Positions 41,116 through 54,155 of a stretch of DNA of 64,000 nt are shown here, piece after piece. Under the pieces are notes generated by a model. That model saw nothing but the letters and a program-made list of their open reading frames with translations, was not told the DNA's origin and ran no database searches. The translations under genes and the position numbers were made by a program. This DNA is from Linnemannia hyalina (lineage: Eukaryota > Mortierellomycota > Mortierellomycetes > Mortierellales > Mortierellaceae): positions 1,798,001 through 1,862,000 of the forward strand of contig JAHRHY010000001.1 of NCBI GenBank assembly GCA_019671135.1, in the 5' to 3' direction. The stretch's first letter is position 1. Each line of letters begins with the position of its first letter.

Positions 41116-42033
41116 TACTGCAATTGATAGTTGGCTCTTTTAGCTGATCATCAGAGCTAACCCTTAAAAAAACTAATAAAAAGACCGAGAAAAACAGCGA
41201 AAAAGAAGAAGAAAGAGAAGAACCGTTACGGTTGTGTCAAATAGTAACGAGAATCGTTCATTTGCTTGTTTTGATTGCTTATCTTTTTTTGGTGGCAACA
41301 CCAGCAAACATGGAACGGTTGGCTGGAACTGATGGTGCCTGAATTTGTGATACCGTCTGCTTATTGGTGTTTCAGAGCCAGATTTCATTTCTAGCAATAA
41401 TAAAAAACTCAGAAGAAAAGGCGGCTTGATGAGAGTCGGGGTGGTGACAAACAAGGGGCAGGTACAATCTATGTATGGACACATGGGACATGGACATAAC
41501 TCATCCAGGTAGTGAGAAGGATAGGGATGTGGAGGTTGTGGGTGGTTTTTTGTTCTATTCAGCTCACGCTCTCTCTTTCTCTGTTTGGTGCCAATTGATA
41601 TGTGGGTGTATTGTGTAAAAATACAATGAAAAAAAATATCCTTCACAACGAAAAGCTCTCAAGAAATAAAAAATAAAAAGTGTTAATATAGGGTGCAGCA
41701 ACTGTTTGTGTTTCCTGTCCCTGCCTGCCAGACGACCATCCATCCAACTAATCCAACCCAAAACCTAACCAGACCACCCTCCACTTCTACTAGTCCTCCC
41801 TCTCCCAGTCCAACCAACTAAGCGTTTTCCCCTTCCTTCTTTCTGCCTTCATCATCTTCCTCCTCTCATCCTCTTTCATCCCACTTCCTCTTTTTCACAC
41901 CTTCCTTCATCCTCCGCCCTCTTGTTTTTGTCCATCTTACCCAAAAAAGAAGAAAAAACCCCCTCCCTGCCCCTTCTCCTTTTCCCGACTCTTTCCTCCC
42001 TTCTCTCCCTCTTCATAACTTTTTGCCCACAAG
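41116..42033. other. Intergenic AVO2-like - RabGAP
   Basis: No gene seen. The right 200 bp are strongly pyrimidine-rich and form the leader of the next gene. Confidence 0.5.
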
Positions 42034-45000
42034 ATGATGGCAAGTAAGCAATCTGCTGCTGCTGCCTTCGCGTCGGATGATGAGGGCCAGGACTACGATC
42101 CCGTCCACAACTACAGCTCCGCGTCTGACTATGAGGAGGACAGGTACCAACGTACCCAGGCTGCCCACTCAACAACGGCTCCCTCCTCCAAGACCGCTCC
42201 CGCAGCACAACAACACAATTATGGCTATTCTGACGACGACAGCGAGGACGACTATTACAACCAACAACAACAGCGACATAGCCAACACGCAAGACAGGTC
42301 GTCTCTCCGTCCTCCGTTGCCTTGCCCACCAGCCCCGTTTCGTCCAGGGGCGGCCCAGGAGCAGGAGGTTACGACTCTTATAACGATCGACGGGATTCAT
42401 ACCCTACCCCTTCTTCCCACGTCGCTCCCGTTGCCGCTTCCGCTACAACTCCTGCTGCAGGCGCCACTGCCGCTACTCCTATCTTATCCTCCAGGAACTC
42501 ATGGGAGGAAAACGACAGTGATGATAATGAGCCTTACCCAGCGGACGCATACGACTATGGCCAGGAAGAAGAGTCATCGAGCGGGGACGAATACGAGGAA
42601 CGCCCTCGTAGTAGCCAGGTTCTGAAGCAACCGCAAGCGTTTCATGGACACAGCGACCGTGATAATAGCGAGGATGAGTTCGAAGAACGCCCTCGTAGCC
42701 ATCTTCAGCACCAGCAACAACAACGACAGAGCCAACAGCCAGCGGCAACAGTTCAGGGACACGATGCAGCCGCCAGCAGTCATTCTGAGGACGAATACGA
42801 AGAGCGCCCCCGTAGCCATATTCAGCAGCAACAACCTCGGCCCTCATCATCGAATCACTACCATGCTGATAGCCAGTCCGAGGACGAGTTCGAGGAGCGC
42901 CCTCGTAGTCACCACCAGCAGCAACAGTACAACGACCACCGCGCTGCCGACAGTCAGTCCGAGGACGAGTATGAGGAGCGCCCTCGCAGCCACGTTCAAC
43001 AGAGGCAGTCGACTCAATCTAGCCATGGCCATACCGAGATTGCTCAGGTTGCACAGAAAGAGCAGCAGGCCAAGAACCCTTACAACTACGACTCGGATCA
43101 TTCTCGGTCGAGCTCCGAGGACCGCCGCCAGCCTACTCCCATCTCTGCTCCAGTGGCAGCAATAGCCCCAGTCCACCACCAGGAGGAGACGCAACATAAC
43201 GGAAGATTTTCGACCGAGAGCTTTGACAGGCGGTCGTCGTATGCGGAGGAGAAGGTTGTGCCTACAGTGACACAGGTAGCTCCTGTCCATTATGGCAGTG
43301 ACAGCGACAGTGATGATGACTACAAGCCCGCTCTCGCCTCCCCTGTCGTCCACCACCAACAACCAAAGGAGGCTTCCTTCGGGGATTTCGGCGAGGAGCC
43401 CCTCGCCCACAACAACATGTTCCAGTCCTCGGCCCTTGACCCCCGCGCCTCCGTCAACTCTGCTAAATCGTTCTCGAGCCACACTAAGCACCACTCATTC
43501 GGGTATGACGAGAGACCAGCTGAGCACGACGTCCCCTCCGAGTCCGAGTCCGGGTCGTCGTCCGAGGCCGATGAGCCAGAGAAGAAGAACAAGCTGAAGG
43601 AATTGTCGTCGACGTTGATGAGCGCCGCCGCCGTTGCTCCCGTGTCGCCTCCTACTACTACTACCCAGGCACCTCCAATTCCCAACAAATCGCGTCCTAC
43701 CTCCACCATCTCGCTTGCCTCTCACAACTCGCTGGCTTCGCCACGCTCGCCTACTTTTGCCCGGTCGATGGGATCTCCGGTTGCTGAGCGCTTGGAGCAG
43801 CCTGCTGCCACTCGCGCTCCCGACTCACCTATGGTCTCTGCTGCTTCTGCTCCTGTTATTGCCGCCGCCGCCGCCGCTGTTGCTGCTGCTGCCACAGCTG
43901 CCGTTGTTGCTAGCCCACCTACATCTGCACCTGTACCTGCACCAGTCACCCCTGCCGCTCCTATCTCACCTCCCTCTCCACCTGCTAAAGACACCATACC
44001 CTTGGCAGTCGACACCGTCTCTCAAAAGTCGGCCTCCTCTACTTCGTCCTTGGACGCCAGGCAGAAGGCCTCGGGATACGACAGCGACACCTCAGGAACC
44101 TCGATTGACCTCCACTCGCCCACCTACAAAAGCCAATCCTCCAAGATGACTCCTCCCAGCGTATTCACCCGCACGTTCTCCTCCAGCTCCTCAGGAGGAG
44201 CCAAGGACACCAAGGTCAATAATGGCCCTGCCAGTCCCGAGAGAACCCGCCCCATCTCATACGCGACCGTTTTCTCGGATGCCGATATGAACGATGTCAA
44301 CTTGATGGATGAACCCCAAGCCTCTGATCAGCGCGCCAGCGTGGTTGTGCCTCGCACGCCTGTCACCCCTTCGGCCTTTGGCTTCGCGTCCGGCTTTTTC
44401 GGTGGAGCAGCAGCGCGGTCTCAACCTACACCACCACCACCACGACCATTTTCTTCTTCGTCGCAGCCTCAGCAGGTTCCTCTTCCTGCTACCCCTGTTC
44501 AGGCCACACCATCGACCCCTGTTGCACCTACCCCACCACCCAAGACAAACGACACTCGCTCTCGTAGTACGTCGATCAGCGCCTTTGCAAGCACCATTGG
44601 TGCCTTTGCCCGCGGCTTTTCGTCGCTGAGCCAGCCTCCCGTGCCCCCAATGCCCGCCAGGACTCCCAGTCAGATCAGCCAGCGCACTTCGAACGCACCT
44701 GCACCATCCACATTTGCCGCTTTCGGTCAGCAACAGCAGCAACAGGATCCTCGCAACTCTTCGGCTACCAGGAGCATGACCTCTGCTAGAGCTTCGACCA
44801 TCTCGAACGCGACCAACGATTCCAATATGGACATGCTGTTGGCGCGTTTGGAGGCCCAGAACGAGTTGTTAGCGCAGGAGTCTAAGCGTCGCGCCACTAC
44901 TGAGTCTGACATGGACCGTGCCCTGAACCATGCCAAGGAGGAGGCCGCACCCGGCGATGATGTCGACTGGGGTAAATTTTGTTACACTTCATAGTTTTGT

Positions 45001-46615
45001 TAGCAACGAGATGTTTTTGAGTGCATTTTTCTAACGTTACTTTCTAAACTACATTGACGAATCTAGACTACTGGGGAGCACTGATGCACGATTACAACGG
45101 CGTAGTGAGGCGGAACCCCAAGCAGCTGACAACCATGATCCAACGTGGCGTCCCCTCGGCTCTGCGTGGCCTGATCTGGCAGCTGCTGGCGAAATCCAAA
45201 GACGCTCAATTGGAGGCAACATTTGCAGAGCTGCTCAAGTCGACCAGTTCACACGAGAAGCAGATCACCAGGGACATGACCCGGACGTTCCCTAATCACG
45301 AGTACTTCACGACCGAGGGCGGTGTGGGCCAGGAGGCACTGTTTAATGTTGCAAAGGCTTATAGTCTTTATGACCCAGAAGTTGGGTACTGCCAGGGGAT
45401 CAGTTTTATTATCGGACCCCTCCTTTTGAACGTAAGTCGTTTTTTTTCGATGTTTCAAGTGTTTTGTTTCAGAATGAGCAATAATGATTGTGTATGTTGT
45501 AAGGTGTTTGATATCTAACGCATCCAAATTTTTTCGTTCTCCTAAACATGAATAGATGCCAGAGGAGGAGGCGTTCTGCATGCTAGTCCGGATGATGCAA
45601 ACCTACGAGATGCGCGGCCACTATACCCCCGACATGGAAAAACTCCAACTTCGCCTCTACCAATTCGAACAACTGATGGAGGAAACCGTGCCCATGGTGT
45701 TCAAGCATCTCCGAAACCAGGGCATCCGGTCCACCATGTATGCGTCCCAATGGTTCATGACTGTCTTTGCCTACAAGTTCCCGCTCGAGTTGGTCTTTAG
45801 AGTGTACGATATCCTGCTTGTTGAAGGTGCCGATGCGCTGTTGCGGTTTGCGATTGCGCTGTTGAAGATGAACCATGATCGGATCTTGTCGTTGGACTTT
45901 GAGGTCTTGATTGAATTCTTGAAGCATGGTCTCTTTGAGCCCTACATGGTACGTTTCTTTCGCCTTTGCTGACTGTGTTTTTTTTGGGCGTTTATTTGAG
46001 AGCCATGTGTGTTTTTTGCGTTTCGTACTTTTTGCTAACGGCTCTCATCTTTTGTTACCCCTCTTCATTGTAACACAGAATGACGCAGGTCTGTTCATCA
46101 GGGACGCGTACGAGGTCAAGGTGACCCCCAAGAAACTTCAACAATACGCTCAAAAGTATCAAGCCCTCCTCCAGAAGCAACAAGCCGAACTGGCCGCCGA
46201 AGAGAACCTCCGCGAATCCAACCGTCTCCTCTCGACTCAAGTCCGAACCCTTGAGGGATCCCTCCACCAACTCAACAAGGAACACGTCGACCTCGCCAAG
46301 GAGCTCATCACGCGCAAATTGGATATGGCTCAGCTATCCGACAAGAACGATGTTCTTGAACAGAAGGTGTCGGACTTGGTCAGGATTGTGGATTCACAAG
46401 GCAAGGAAGTCGAGGAGCAGTACAAGGGCGAGATCGAGGATGTGTTGAGGAAGAACATGGAGATTCTGAAAAAGAATGAGCAGTTGGAGGATCAGTTGGC
46501 GTACATGGAGTCGTTGTTGGTCGAGACAAAGATGAAATATGCAGAGTCTGAGATTGAGCGCGATTCGTTGAGTCGAAAACTTAGCGATATGCGCAAGGCA
46601 CTCGTTTCCATGTAA
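42034..46615 (+). CDS. GYP5: Gyp5/EVI5-type RabGAP: TBC domain with long repetitive N-terminus
   Basis: It stimulates GTP hydrolysis by Rab/Ypt GTPases in secretory traffic. Four exons, 42034-44971, 45067-45431, 45556-45948 and 46079-46615, give 1410 residues. The first 979 residues are disordered: acidic and Gln/Ser/His-rich, then Pro/Ala/Ser-rich. They include five copies of an EERPRS-type unit (residues about 180-330). The TBC domain covers about 995-1235 with RGVPSALRGLIWQLL, ITRDMTRTFPNH (arginine finger about R1052) and GYCQGISFI (glutamine finger about Q1089), so both catalytic residues are present. A C-terminal coiled coil of about 150 residues follows. Domain order TBC then coiled coil matches Gyp5/Gyl1 and EVI5. 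Confidence 0.85.
42575..42999 (+). repeat. Five coding repeats (acidic + EERPRS) in the RabGAP N-terminus
   Basis: Units with the core [SD][EG]DE[YF]EERPRS recur about every 27-41 residues, each followed by His/Gln-rich sequence. The DNA of the cores is also similar (GAGGACGA-rich). Confidence 0.85.
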
Positions 46616-48902
46616 CTTACCTTCTATCTTCTATCTTCTATCATAATCTCTTTTTTTCTTTTTACATTTGTTCAGCATTCTACAAGCTTATTACCTAGAG
46701 CTTCTCCCTTCTTTTCCTCTAAACCTTTCTTTTTTTTTTTTTACATACGCAAACCATCATAAAACAGAATGGATAATTTATTTCAAGCAAACAATACTTC
46801 TTTTGCTTACCTGTCGAACTTTGTCTGCATGATGCATTGCGATGTAATCATGCCTGCTATCTCGACCATGCTTCGCACGCCCTTTGTCTATTTTGCCTCG
46901 CTGTCTATCTCACCCTGATGTGTTCATTTTTTTTGCATTTGGCACGGAAAAGGGTGTTTTCATTTTTGGAGTGTTGGAATACCGTTCTCCCTCCACGCGT
47001 TTCGCGTGGGAGAGAGAGAGAGAGAGACGTGGGAGAGAGACGTGGGAGACAGACGTGAGAAAGGGAGGAAGAGGGATAAAGGGGGGTAAAATGACATGTT
47101 TTAACGAGTGGGTGGGATAGATGGAACTGCGAGAAAAAAAAGGGGGGGAATGGATGGGAGACGATGAGGAGGGGATGCACGGCGAAGTATGCAAATAAGC
47201 GGAAAAGTGAAAAAAAAAATTGGCAAAGAGGCGGCATCATCGTCATCTAGAGGTGGCCATGGTATGTTGGACTTCATGCAATTGCGCAGAAAGAGAAGGC
47301 TATGTTTGGGATTGGAAGGTAAGGAGAACCTCATTTGGGTTATTTGTCATGGCGTTATGCGTTATGGTATTGGATCCTCATGCTGTTGTTTTTTTTTTTT
47401 TTTTTTTTTTTTTTGGGAAGGGCATGTTATGAAAAGCAACATTTTGGATGAAAGGGGAACGACACTGTTGTGTATGCGCTTTTGCATGAGGTGCCTGTGT
47501 GTTTGTTTTGATAACGTACTCCCTCTCTTTCTCTATCATTCTCTCTTCCCCTTCGTCTCCAAGGGTGGCGCACCGTCAAAAGTGTTTACTTTTTTGGGCA
47601 AGATGAATTGAACGATGGACGGATAGGAGCAGACAACGGTGACAAGGGGAGGGGAGACGTAGGGAGGGTGGAGGGTGAGTCCTCCGCCATTGGAGAGTCT
47701 CATAGTGAGTCGAGAAGGCGAGACGAAGGCATGAACGACATGGCATTTGTGGACTGGGCTGAAGGCGTGTTGACATGAAAGCGAGAGGAGTGGATGAGGG
47801 AGAGAGGAAGGCGGAAAAGGAGGCATGCACCGAAGAGGGGCAAGGGGGTAGTGGGGGTAGGGATGAGCGGCAGATAGAGGTCGACGAGAACGACATGCCT
47901 TCTCCTTTCTCTCTTCACTTCCAGGGATGAAGAAGGAGAGCAAGAGCGAGAGCAAGAGGGGGCATGGCTCAACCTTCGCGACGCGTGTCTTTTTTTGTCT
48001 GTTCAAAACTTCAAACAAAAAACCAGGCAAAGAGAAAAGACAGGGAGAAGGGGGGAGAGAAGCACAATGACCGATAGGATGAACATGGCATGGACATGGC
48101 ATGGCATCGCATAATCTCCCGCGTTGTCTTTCCACTACTTCTGGGGATGAAAAAAAAGAAAGAGGGGCAATGGTATGGTCGGTGGTGGATGGTCGATGTT
48201 CGATATGTTTACTCATGCCTTATATTCAGGAAAGTGCTAACCACCCTTCGCTTCTCCTCCCTTTGCTTTTTTTGTTTTGTTTGTTTCTCTGCTTTGTGTG
48301 TGTGTATTCTTTGTGCGGTACTCGCCCCTTATTATTTTTTTATTCTCTCTTCTTTCTACTTCCTTTTTTTGTCCTCTTACTTCTCTCTTCTTCTCTTCTC
48401 TCTTTCTTTCTTTTTTCATCCATACTTCTCCACTACACCTCTCATACCCTCCCATCACATCGTTCCTATCGTGATTTAGACATCTTTCTTCTCTTGATCA
48501 TAGCAACAAGACACACTTTTGTATACCCCTCTTCTCAGTCGATCTAGTCTCACACACGCACACACCTTACACATACACTCAGCCTTATCTCCTTCTTTCC
48601 TTCCTTCTTTCTTTCCCACTTGCCCCTTCTCCTTTTCCCGCAGTCAGTCCAGTCCAAGGAGAACATTTCCACATAGTTGAACACATCGTCACTCTTTTCC
48701 ACTCCCGGACGCATAACACGCGAGTCTACTTTCTTTGACCGACCAAATCCCGAACCTCAATTGCTCTTTCAAATCCTCGCCGTCGCCTGATTCGAACTCG
48801 CCACTCTTTCTTTTCTGGAAAGCAAACTGTTCCTCCACAGCACTTCTCAGAAAATCCACCCTCTCTTCACTTCCCACACAAAACCAAATTACACATACTC
48901 CA
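46616..48902. other. Long intergenic region RabGAP - SPG1
   Basis: 2.3 kb without a recognised gene. It contains GA-rich short direct repeats (GACGTGGGAGA, 47020-47060), a T26 tract, and purine/pyrimidine-biased sequence. A CT-rich tract (about 48240-48650) leads to SPG1. Open frames here are low-complexity and I do not accept them as genes. Confidence 0.5.
47389..47414. repeat. T26 homopolymer
   Basis: 26 consecutive T outside the retroelement block, with no recognisable inserted body next to it. Confidence 0.7.
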
Positions 48903-49910
48903 ATGGCTGCCGCGGGCGAGTCTGCCAAGAAGAGCAGGTAATTAACAAGAAAGCAGGACGCAATTGAAAACTGGCGAGTAACTCCCCGGACACCCTTCCT
49001 GGTGGCGATGAAAGGGTGGATGTGGTGGTGGGGATGTTAGCAAATGTGGTCGTTATTGTTTCCCTTTCTTATTCAAGTTCAGAACCCCTATCGAAAAGCA
49101 CAAAAATGAGTGTGGGAGTGTTTTCTAACATCACCATATTCTTGCCCCTCTATCTCTTTGCCTCTCTACATTACCGTGTTATGCTACCAAACCTTCGTTT
49201 CTGCGACTGGCACCATCTCGACCAACAATTGTATCGACTTCGACTATGTGTAAACCAACAATATCGTCAACAGTGGCTCTTCACACAACAGCGTGGTGAT
49301 CAAGGTCGGCATGGTCGGCGACTCACAAATCGGCAAGACGAGTCTGATGGTCAAATACGTCGAAGGTTCCTTCGACGAGGACTATGTCCAAACCTTGGGT
49401 AAGCAATTGGCAGTTGTCAATTGGCATTGAGAATACTAGTGAAAGCCTTGAATGTTCACATTGTGTTTTTGTTGTCAATGGCCCGATGGATGTCGCGTTG
49501 CTACTCTCTGCTCGCGTTATCGTTTCTGTTACCTATTGATACTGCCTTCCCCTCCTTCCCTTCTCCCTACCCCTCGTCTTCCTCTTTTCTTACCCCTTTG
49601 CGAATGGACGTTTGTTGTTGGCATCTCTCTCACTTGTTTTTCTTCCTTTCTCGCGCCCCCCTGGATCTGCACGTCTCGTACCTTCTGACCTTCTTTCCTT
49701 TGTTCCCCATCGTCATCAATGCCGAACCTTGCCCGGTCGGTCTGCATATAGGTGTCAACTTTATGGAAAAGACGATTTCGATCCGTAACACAGAAATCAC
49801 CTTCAGCATATGGGATCTCGGAGGTAAGCTAAGCAAAAACACAAACACACACAAACAACATCGGGAAGAGCGCTCCCCCAAGGGCAAGACCAGTGCCCGG
49901 GCTTCTTGTT

Positions 49911-49951
<41 letters not shown>

Positions 49952-51974
49952 TCCTTCGTTTTTGAGTTGGGCGGATGTGAGGTGAGGAGGGCGATAGAGA
50001 GAATTTTTTTCTCTTTTGACTCTTTGGGTACCAGAGGTTGTTTACCATGTTCTTCCCCCTTTTTATTTTTACATCTCTCCTTCCTTCTCTCCACAAACTG
50101 CAATGCAACACAAACAACAGCGACATCAACAAACGTATCAAAGTTCTTGTGTAATGGAATACAGGAATGGAAATACGCGAGAAAGTAAGGGATGAGAGAG
50201 AGAGAGAGAGGCAAATATCGGAGAGACAGGGTCAAAGAGAGTCAGTGTGTTGGCCAGGGAAGGGGGAAGAAATCTGGAGGATGAAGGATGGCCCAACACA
50301 CAACAACCCTTTGTTTGTCACATAGTGGGTACACTTTTATTTGTGTGGGCACAGAGTGTTTCTGTTCTTACTAAAGTAGCGAATACACATCCCACCTACC
50401 ATCCATCCATGTTTCTTGGGGTAGTTGTTGCATACAATTAACGCGCGGATTCACACACGACTCCACACGACACCTTTTCTCCCTTTTGACCCTTTGAACC
50501 CTTTGAACCCTTTGTCCCCCTTCCGTATCCTTTTGGCTTGTTCATTTCCGCCTACTCCACCTCTCGTCATTACGAGAAGGAAAGGGAAAAAAGGAGTGAT
50601 CTGGAATCTCGCCTTATGGACAACCCTACAAAAAAAGGTTCAGCAAGAAAATCACCCACATCACACAGGAAGGGCAACTCAATGTCAACCCCTCAGGAGC
50701 AGCAGTAATACATCTAACAAAACCAATTGATACGAGCGACAGCAGGAGGGACAAGATGTATTAATTCACCACCCGACGACGGACGGACGGATGGCATCTA
50801 CTCTTCCCCCTTTTCGTACCCCCTGTACCCCATCCTCTTCCCCTTTTCACTTGGAGTGTTGAACAGGAAAGGCTGAAAGGAAGGACGAGGGAGGACAATG
50901 GTTAGGGAGAAGACGCTCTCTTGTTTACAGCGTTGGATATAGGAATACCAGTGGTTGAGAGAGAGGATATGGGTGTTTGTGGCAGGACAGAAAGGAGTCA
51001 AAGCTGAGGCGAGTAAGCATGGATTCATTGGATGCCATTGCAAACAGCAAACAAACAAACACCAACAATTGGATCTCCTTGCATTTGGATTGCGCTCAGG
51101 TCCATCACTCTCTCCTATCTTCTTTGCCTTGTATCATTGTATCATCCATGGTACAAAACGAAGGAAAGAAAAGGGGTGAACAGAGAGAAAGAGAAGGGTT
51201 AATTTGTGTGCAATTCATCTAACATTACTTGCTTGCCGTCATGGTTAGGTCAACGGGAGTTTGTCAACATGTTGCCGTTGGTCTGCAATGACGCAGTTGC
51301 GATCCTGTTCATGTTTGATCTCTCGCGCAAGTCGACTCTCAACAGTATCAAGGAGTGGTATCGACAGGCAAGAGGCTTCAACAAGGTACCGTACCTGACC
51401 TGTCGTACAGTGCAACAACGACTGTGTGCTCTTTCTACACTGCTGCACCTTCTTCAATCGGGAGAGTCGTCATGTAGGCACATCACAAAATGCATCATAG
51501 CTGAGCTAGTCTCTTTCTTTTACCTCACCTTATAGACTGCCATCCCGTTCCTTGTCGGGACAAAGTACGACTACTTTTCAACGTTTTCCAAGGAGGAACA
51601 GGAGGAAGTGACCAAACAGGCAAGTTCGCTTCCCTTTCCTTCCGGAACACTCTCGCTTGCTGTGGTCACACCGATGTGTACCTTTTGTTTTTCTTTCGCA
51701 GCAAGAAAACCTAGTTTTGTCATCCTAACCTAACCAAACCTTTTTTTTTCTTCTCTTTTCTTCACAAATTCCCGCTCCACAAAAAACCACAACGATCTAG
51801 GCGCGCAAGTTTGCGAGGGCGATGAAGGCCCCATTGATCTTTTGTTCGACATCACATTCGATTAATGTGCAAAAAATCTTCAAGATTGTGCTCTCCAAGG
51901 CCTTTGACCTCAAGTGCACCATCCCCGAGATCTCTGAAGCAGGCGCCCCCATCCTCGAGTACGCCTCCAACTAA
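48903..51974 (+). CDS. SPG1: Septation/mitotic-exit GTPase Spg1/Tem1
   Basis: The Ras-like switch at spindle poles that starts septation. Six exons, 48903-48937, 49274-49398, 49752-49823, 51249-51385, 51536-51619 and 51801-51974, give 208 residues. All G boxes are present: P-loop [10 protein letters not shown] (26-35), switch [23 protein letters not shown], the Spg1-specific VGTKYD in place of NKxD, and FCSTSHS. The sequence is typical of the family along its full length ([18 protein letters not shown]). Intron 5 starts with GC rather than GT (CAG|GCAAGT): this is the only join that keeps [12 protein letters not shown]. Intron 3 is 1425 nt, far longer than any other here. Confidence 0.95.
49824..51248 (+). 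other. Unusually long intron 3 of SPG1
   Basis: 1425 nt, while most introns in the window are 50-150 nt. It holds a CT microsatellite (49914-49948), a GA run (about 50195-50210) and three tandem CCCTTTGAA-like units (50489-50517). No coding homology is seen on either strand. Confidence 0.8.
49914..49948 (+). repeat. CT dinucleotide microsatellite in SPG1 intron 3
   Basis: About 16 CT units. Confidence 0.85.
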
Positions 51975-52760
51975 ATTTCTTCATGTGGCTCTGCACTCCT
52001 TTTTTTCCTCTCGTGCTCAGAAAAGGCTCCGTTGGAGGTGCAGCAGCAGCGGACAGGGGATAGAAAATCAAACGAGGCCTGGGCGCGCTGAGGTTTCCGC
52101 ATATTTCTTCTTCAGTCGCTTCTTTCTATTATTATTCTCATTCATGCCTCTCATGACATCTGATCTCTCTCTTTCTTTCCCAATGTACCAACTCATGGAT
52201 ACAACACTTTTTTTCCCCCCCTTCTTGCTTCCCTTCACTCCAATAGTACGGAGTGAAAGGGACCACCTTTCCCTTTTAACTTTTATCCGGCTAATGTTTT
52301 TTTGTACACTTTGTTCGCTTAGAACATCATCCACGTTTTTTTTTCACTATTTGGTGTCACACTCATTCTCAACCGTATCCATTTTTTTTTCTTCTCCGCT
52401 TCTTTTCGTGCTTCCTCAGCACCCAACCCTCTTTTTTTGTAACCCATGTCATCGCCACGTTGTTTGCTAACGTATCCTCCTCTTGTCCACTCCTTCCCCT
52501 CTGCATAACCTTGTAAATATCTTTTTGTCAATAAACAACGATAACCCAAAGAAAAAAAAAAAAGAACCAACAAACTGTAAATAGGGTCAAGCGGAGACTA
52601 AGAAAAGCGACAAAGAGAGGCCACAACAGCTTCAATGCAAAAAAAAAAAAAAAAAAAAAAAAAGGAATGTGTATTAAAGAGTAGAGTAGAGTAGTGCAAA
52701 AAAAATAATGAAAAGGGACGAAAACAGGAGAAAGAGGGGTGGGGGGGGTCTAGAATCGCA
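51975..52760. other. Convergent 3' region SPG1 / TMEM198-like
   Basis: No gene seen. T-rich SPG1 3' UTR is followed by an A26 tract at 52639-52664 and a G run near 52740. Confidence 0.5.
52639..52664. repeat. A26 homopolymer
   Basis: 26 consecutive A between two convergent genes. Confidence 0.7.
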
Positions 52761-54155
52761 TTACTGATTCAAGGCGGCGTTGGAGCTATAGCTGACAGGA
52801 CGTTCCTGAGTAGGAATATCATTAGTCGTGGTGCTCTCTTGCTTGGTAGACTTCTTGAACGGGTTCCAACTCTTCTTCTCGACCACATGCGCAGGTGTGT
52901 CCACATTGTTTTCATAATTTGTCGTCGTTGCGCCGTTGTTGTACTCGTTATTGTACCCGTCGCCGTTGGGGGCCAAATAAGTACCGTTGGGGGCCGAATA
53001 GCTGCCGTTAGGATAGGTCGGGTCGGGACGGACTGTTCTGGAGCGAGACCCACAGAGCGACCAGTCGTTGTCGTGGTTGTGCGAGGATTGGCCCTGCTCG
53101 ATCAACCTCTGCTGTCTATGTCTCCATGACAGTGTCTGGAACAGGATTCCTAGGACGAACAATCCTCCGATAACTCCCAACATGATGTAGATGTTTGTGT
53201 TGAGGTAGTAGTCGACATGGTCATTGTTCGTTAAAAAACTCTTGATGGATTCCGAGAATCCAGTCCTTGCGAAGAGATCCACGCCAAGGACGGTGATGTA
53301 AGAGCCCACGATGGCGGTGGCAGGGATGAGGATACGACGACCCATGACGAGGGCGATGAGAAGACCTAGGACGGAGGCACCGACGAGGAGACCAATGCGT
53401 CCGCCAGGGCTACGAATGAGTCCCTCACTGCGCCAGGCGAGGATGTAGAGGGCTAAGATCAAGCCGGCGAGGGCGCCGAGAATCCACACCGTGAAACGGT
53501 TTAGGAGCCAGCAGATTACGCCGAGGAGGAGGCCGCCACCGAGACAGGAGAAGACGTAGATGATTTGGCGGTCGTTCCAGCCTTGTTGTGGTTCTACGTT
53601 TGCCAAGATCGAGTATACGATTACGCCTATTTTGCATCGAACAAATGAAAAGAAAGAGGAAAGGGAGAGAGAAAAGGTTGGTGGCACGGGGATGTTATTT
53701 GATCAGTGAAAGAAAAGCGCGTACATTTTTTCCATCTCCGCAAAACGCGCACGATTTTTGATCCAGAATAAATATAAAAAAAGACTGTGCTTACATCCGG
53801 CGATGAATCCAGCAAGGAACATAGAAAATCGGTAATGGCGGTAACCACGGAAGGTCAAGAGGATGCCAATGAGAATGAGGATAAAACCTGCAACGATTCG
53901 TTGCCAGGTCAGGGTGCTCGAATTACTGTCGCCGTTGCCGTCTATTACAAAACAAAAAGGATGAACAATGGAAGGTTATTTGGTAAAAAAAAGTGGGTCT
54001 CTGCATTGGATATCGTACTGAGAAAGAGAAGGAAAAGGAAACTTACCGGAGGGATCCTGGGCGAGAGCGAGGAGAGGCAACATGGAGAGGGCGAGGATCT
54101 GGAGGGGGACCATCAGCCTTGCGGCGATGGGGTGGTTGGTGGTGGTGACACCCAT
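52761..54155 (-). CDS. TMEM198/TM7S3-like (DUF4203) multi-pass membrane protein
   Basis: Three exons, 54155-54047, 53941-53795 and 53626-52761, give 373 residues. A signal peptide lies at about 15-33 (LMVPLQILALSMLPLLALA). Seven hydrophobic segments follow, starting with WQRIVAGFILILIGILLTF and including CVIVYSILANVEPQQGW, which is the family signature region. A cytosolic tail of about 120 residues carries tandem APNG-type units (NGSYSAPNGTYLAPNGDGY) and a Ser/Thr-rich end. Vertebrate TMEM198 acts in Wnt signalling, but fungal members have no known role. The signal peptide plus seven segments fits the TM7S3/TMEM198 fold. Confidence 0.72.

Noticed and set aside
47536..48216. 226-codon minus-strand open frame in the long RabGAP-SPG1 spacer
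   Set aside because: Composition is Pro/Ser/Leu-rich and follows the purine bias of the DNA. No domain, and no splice or conservation support.
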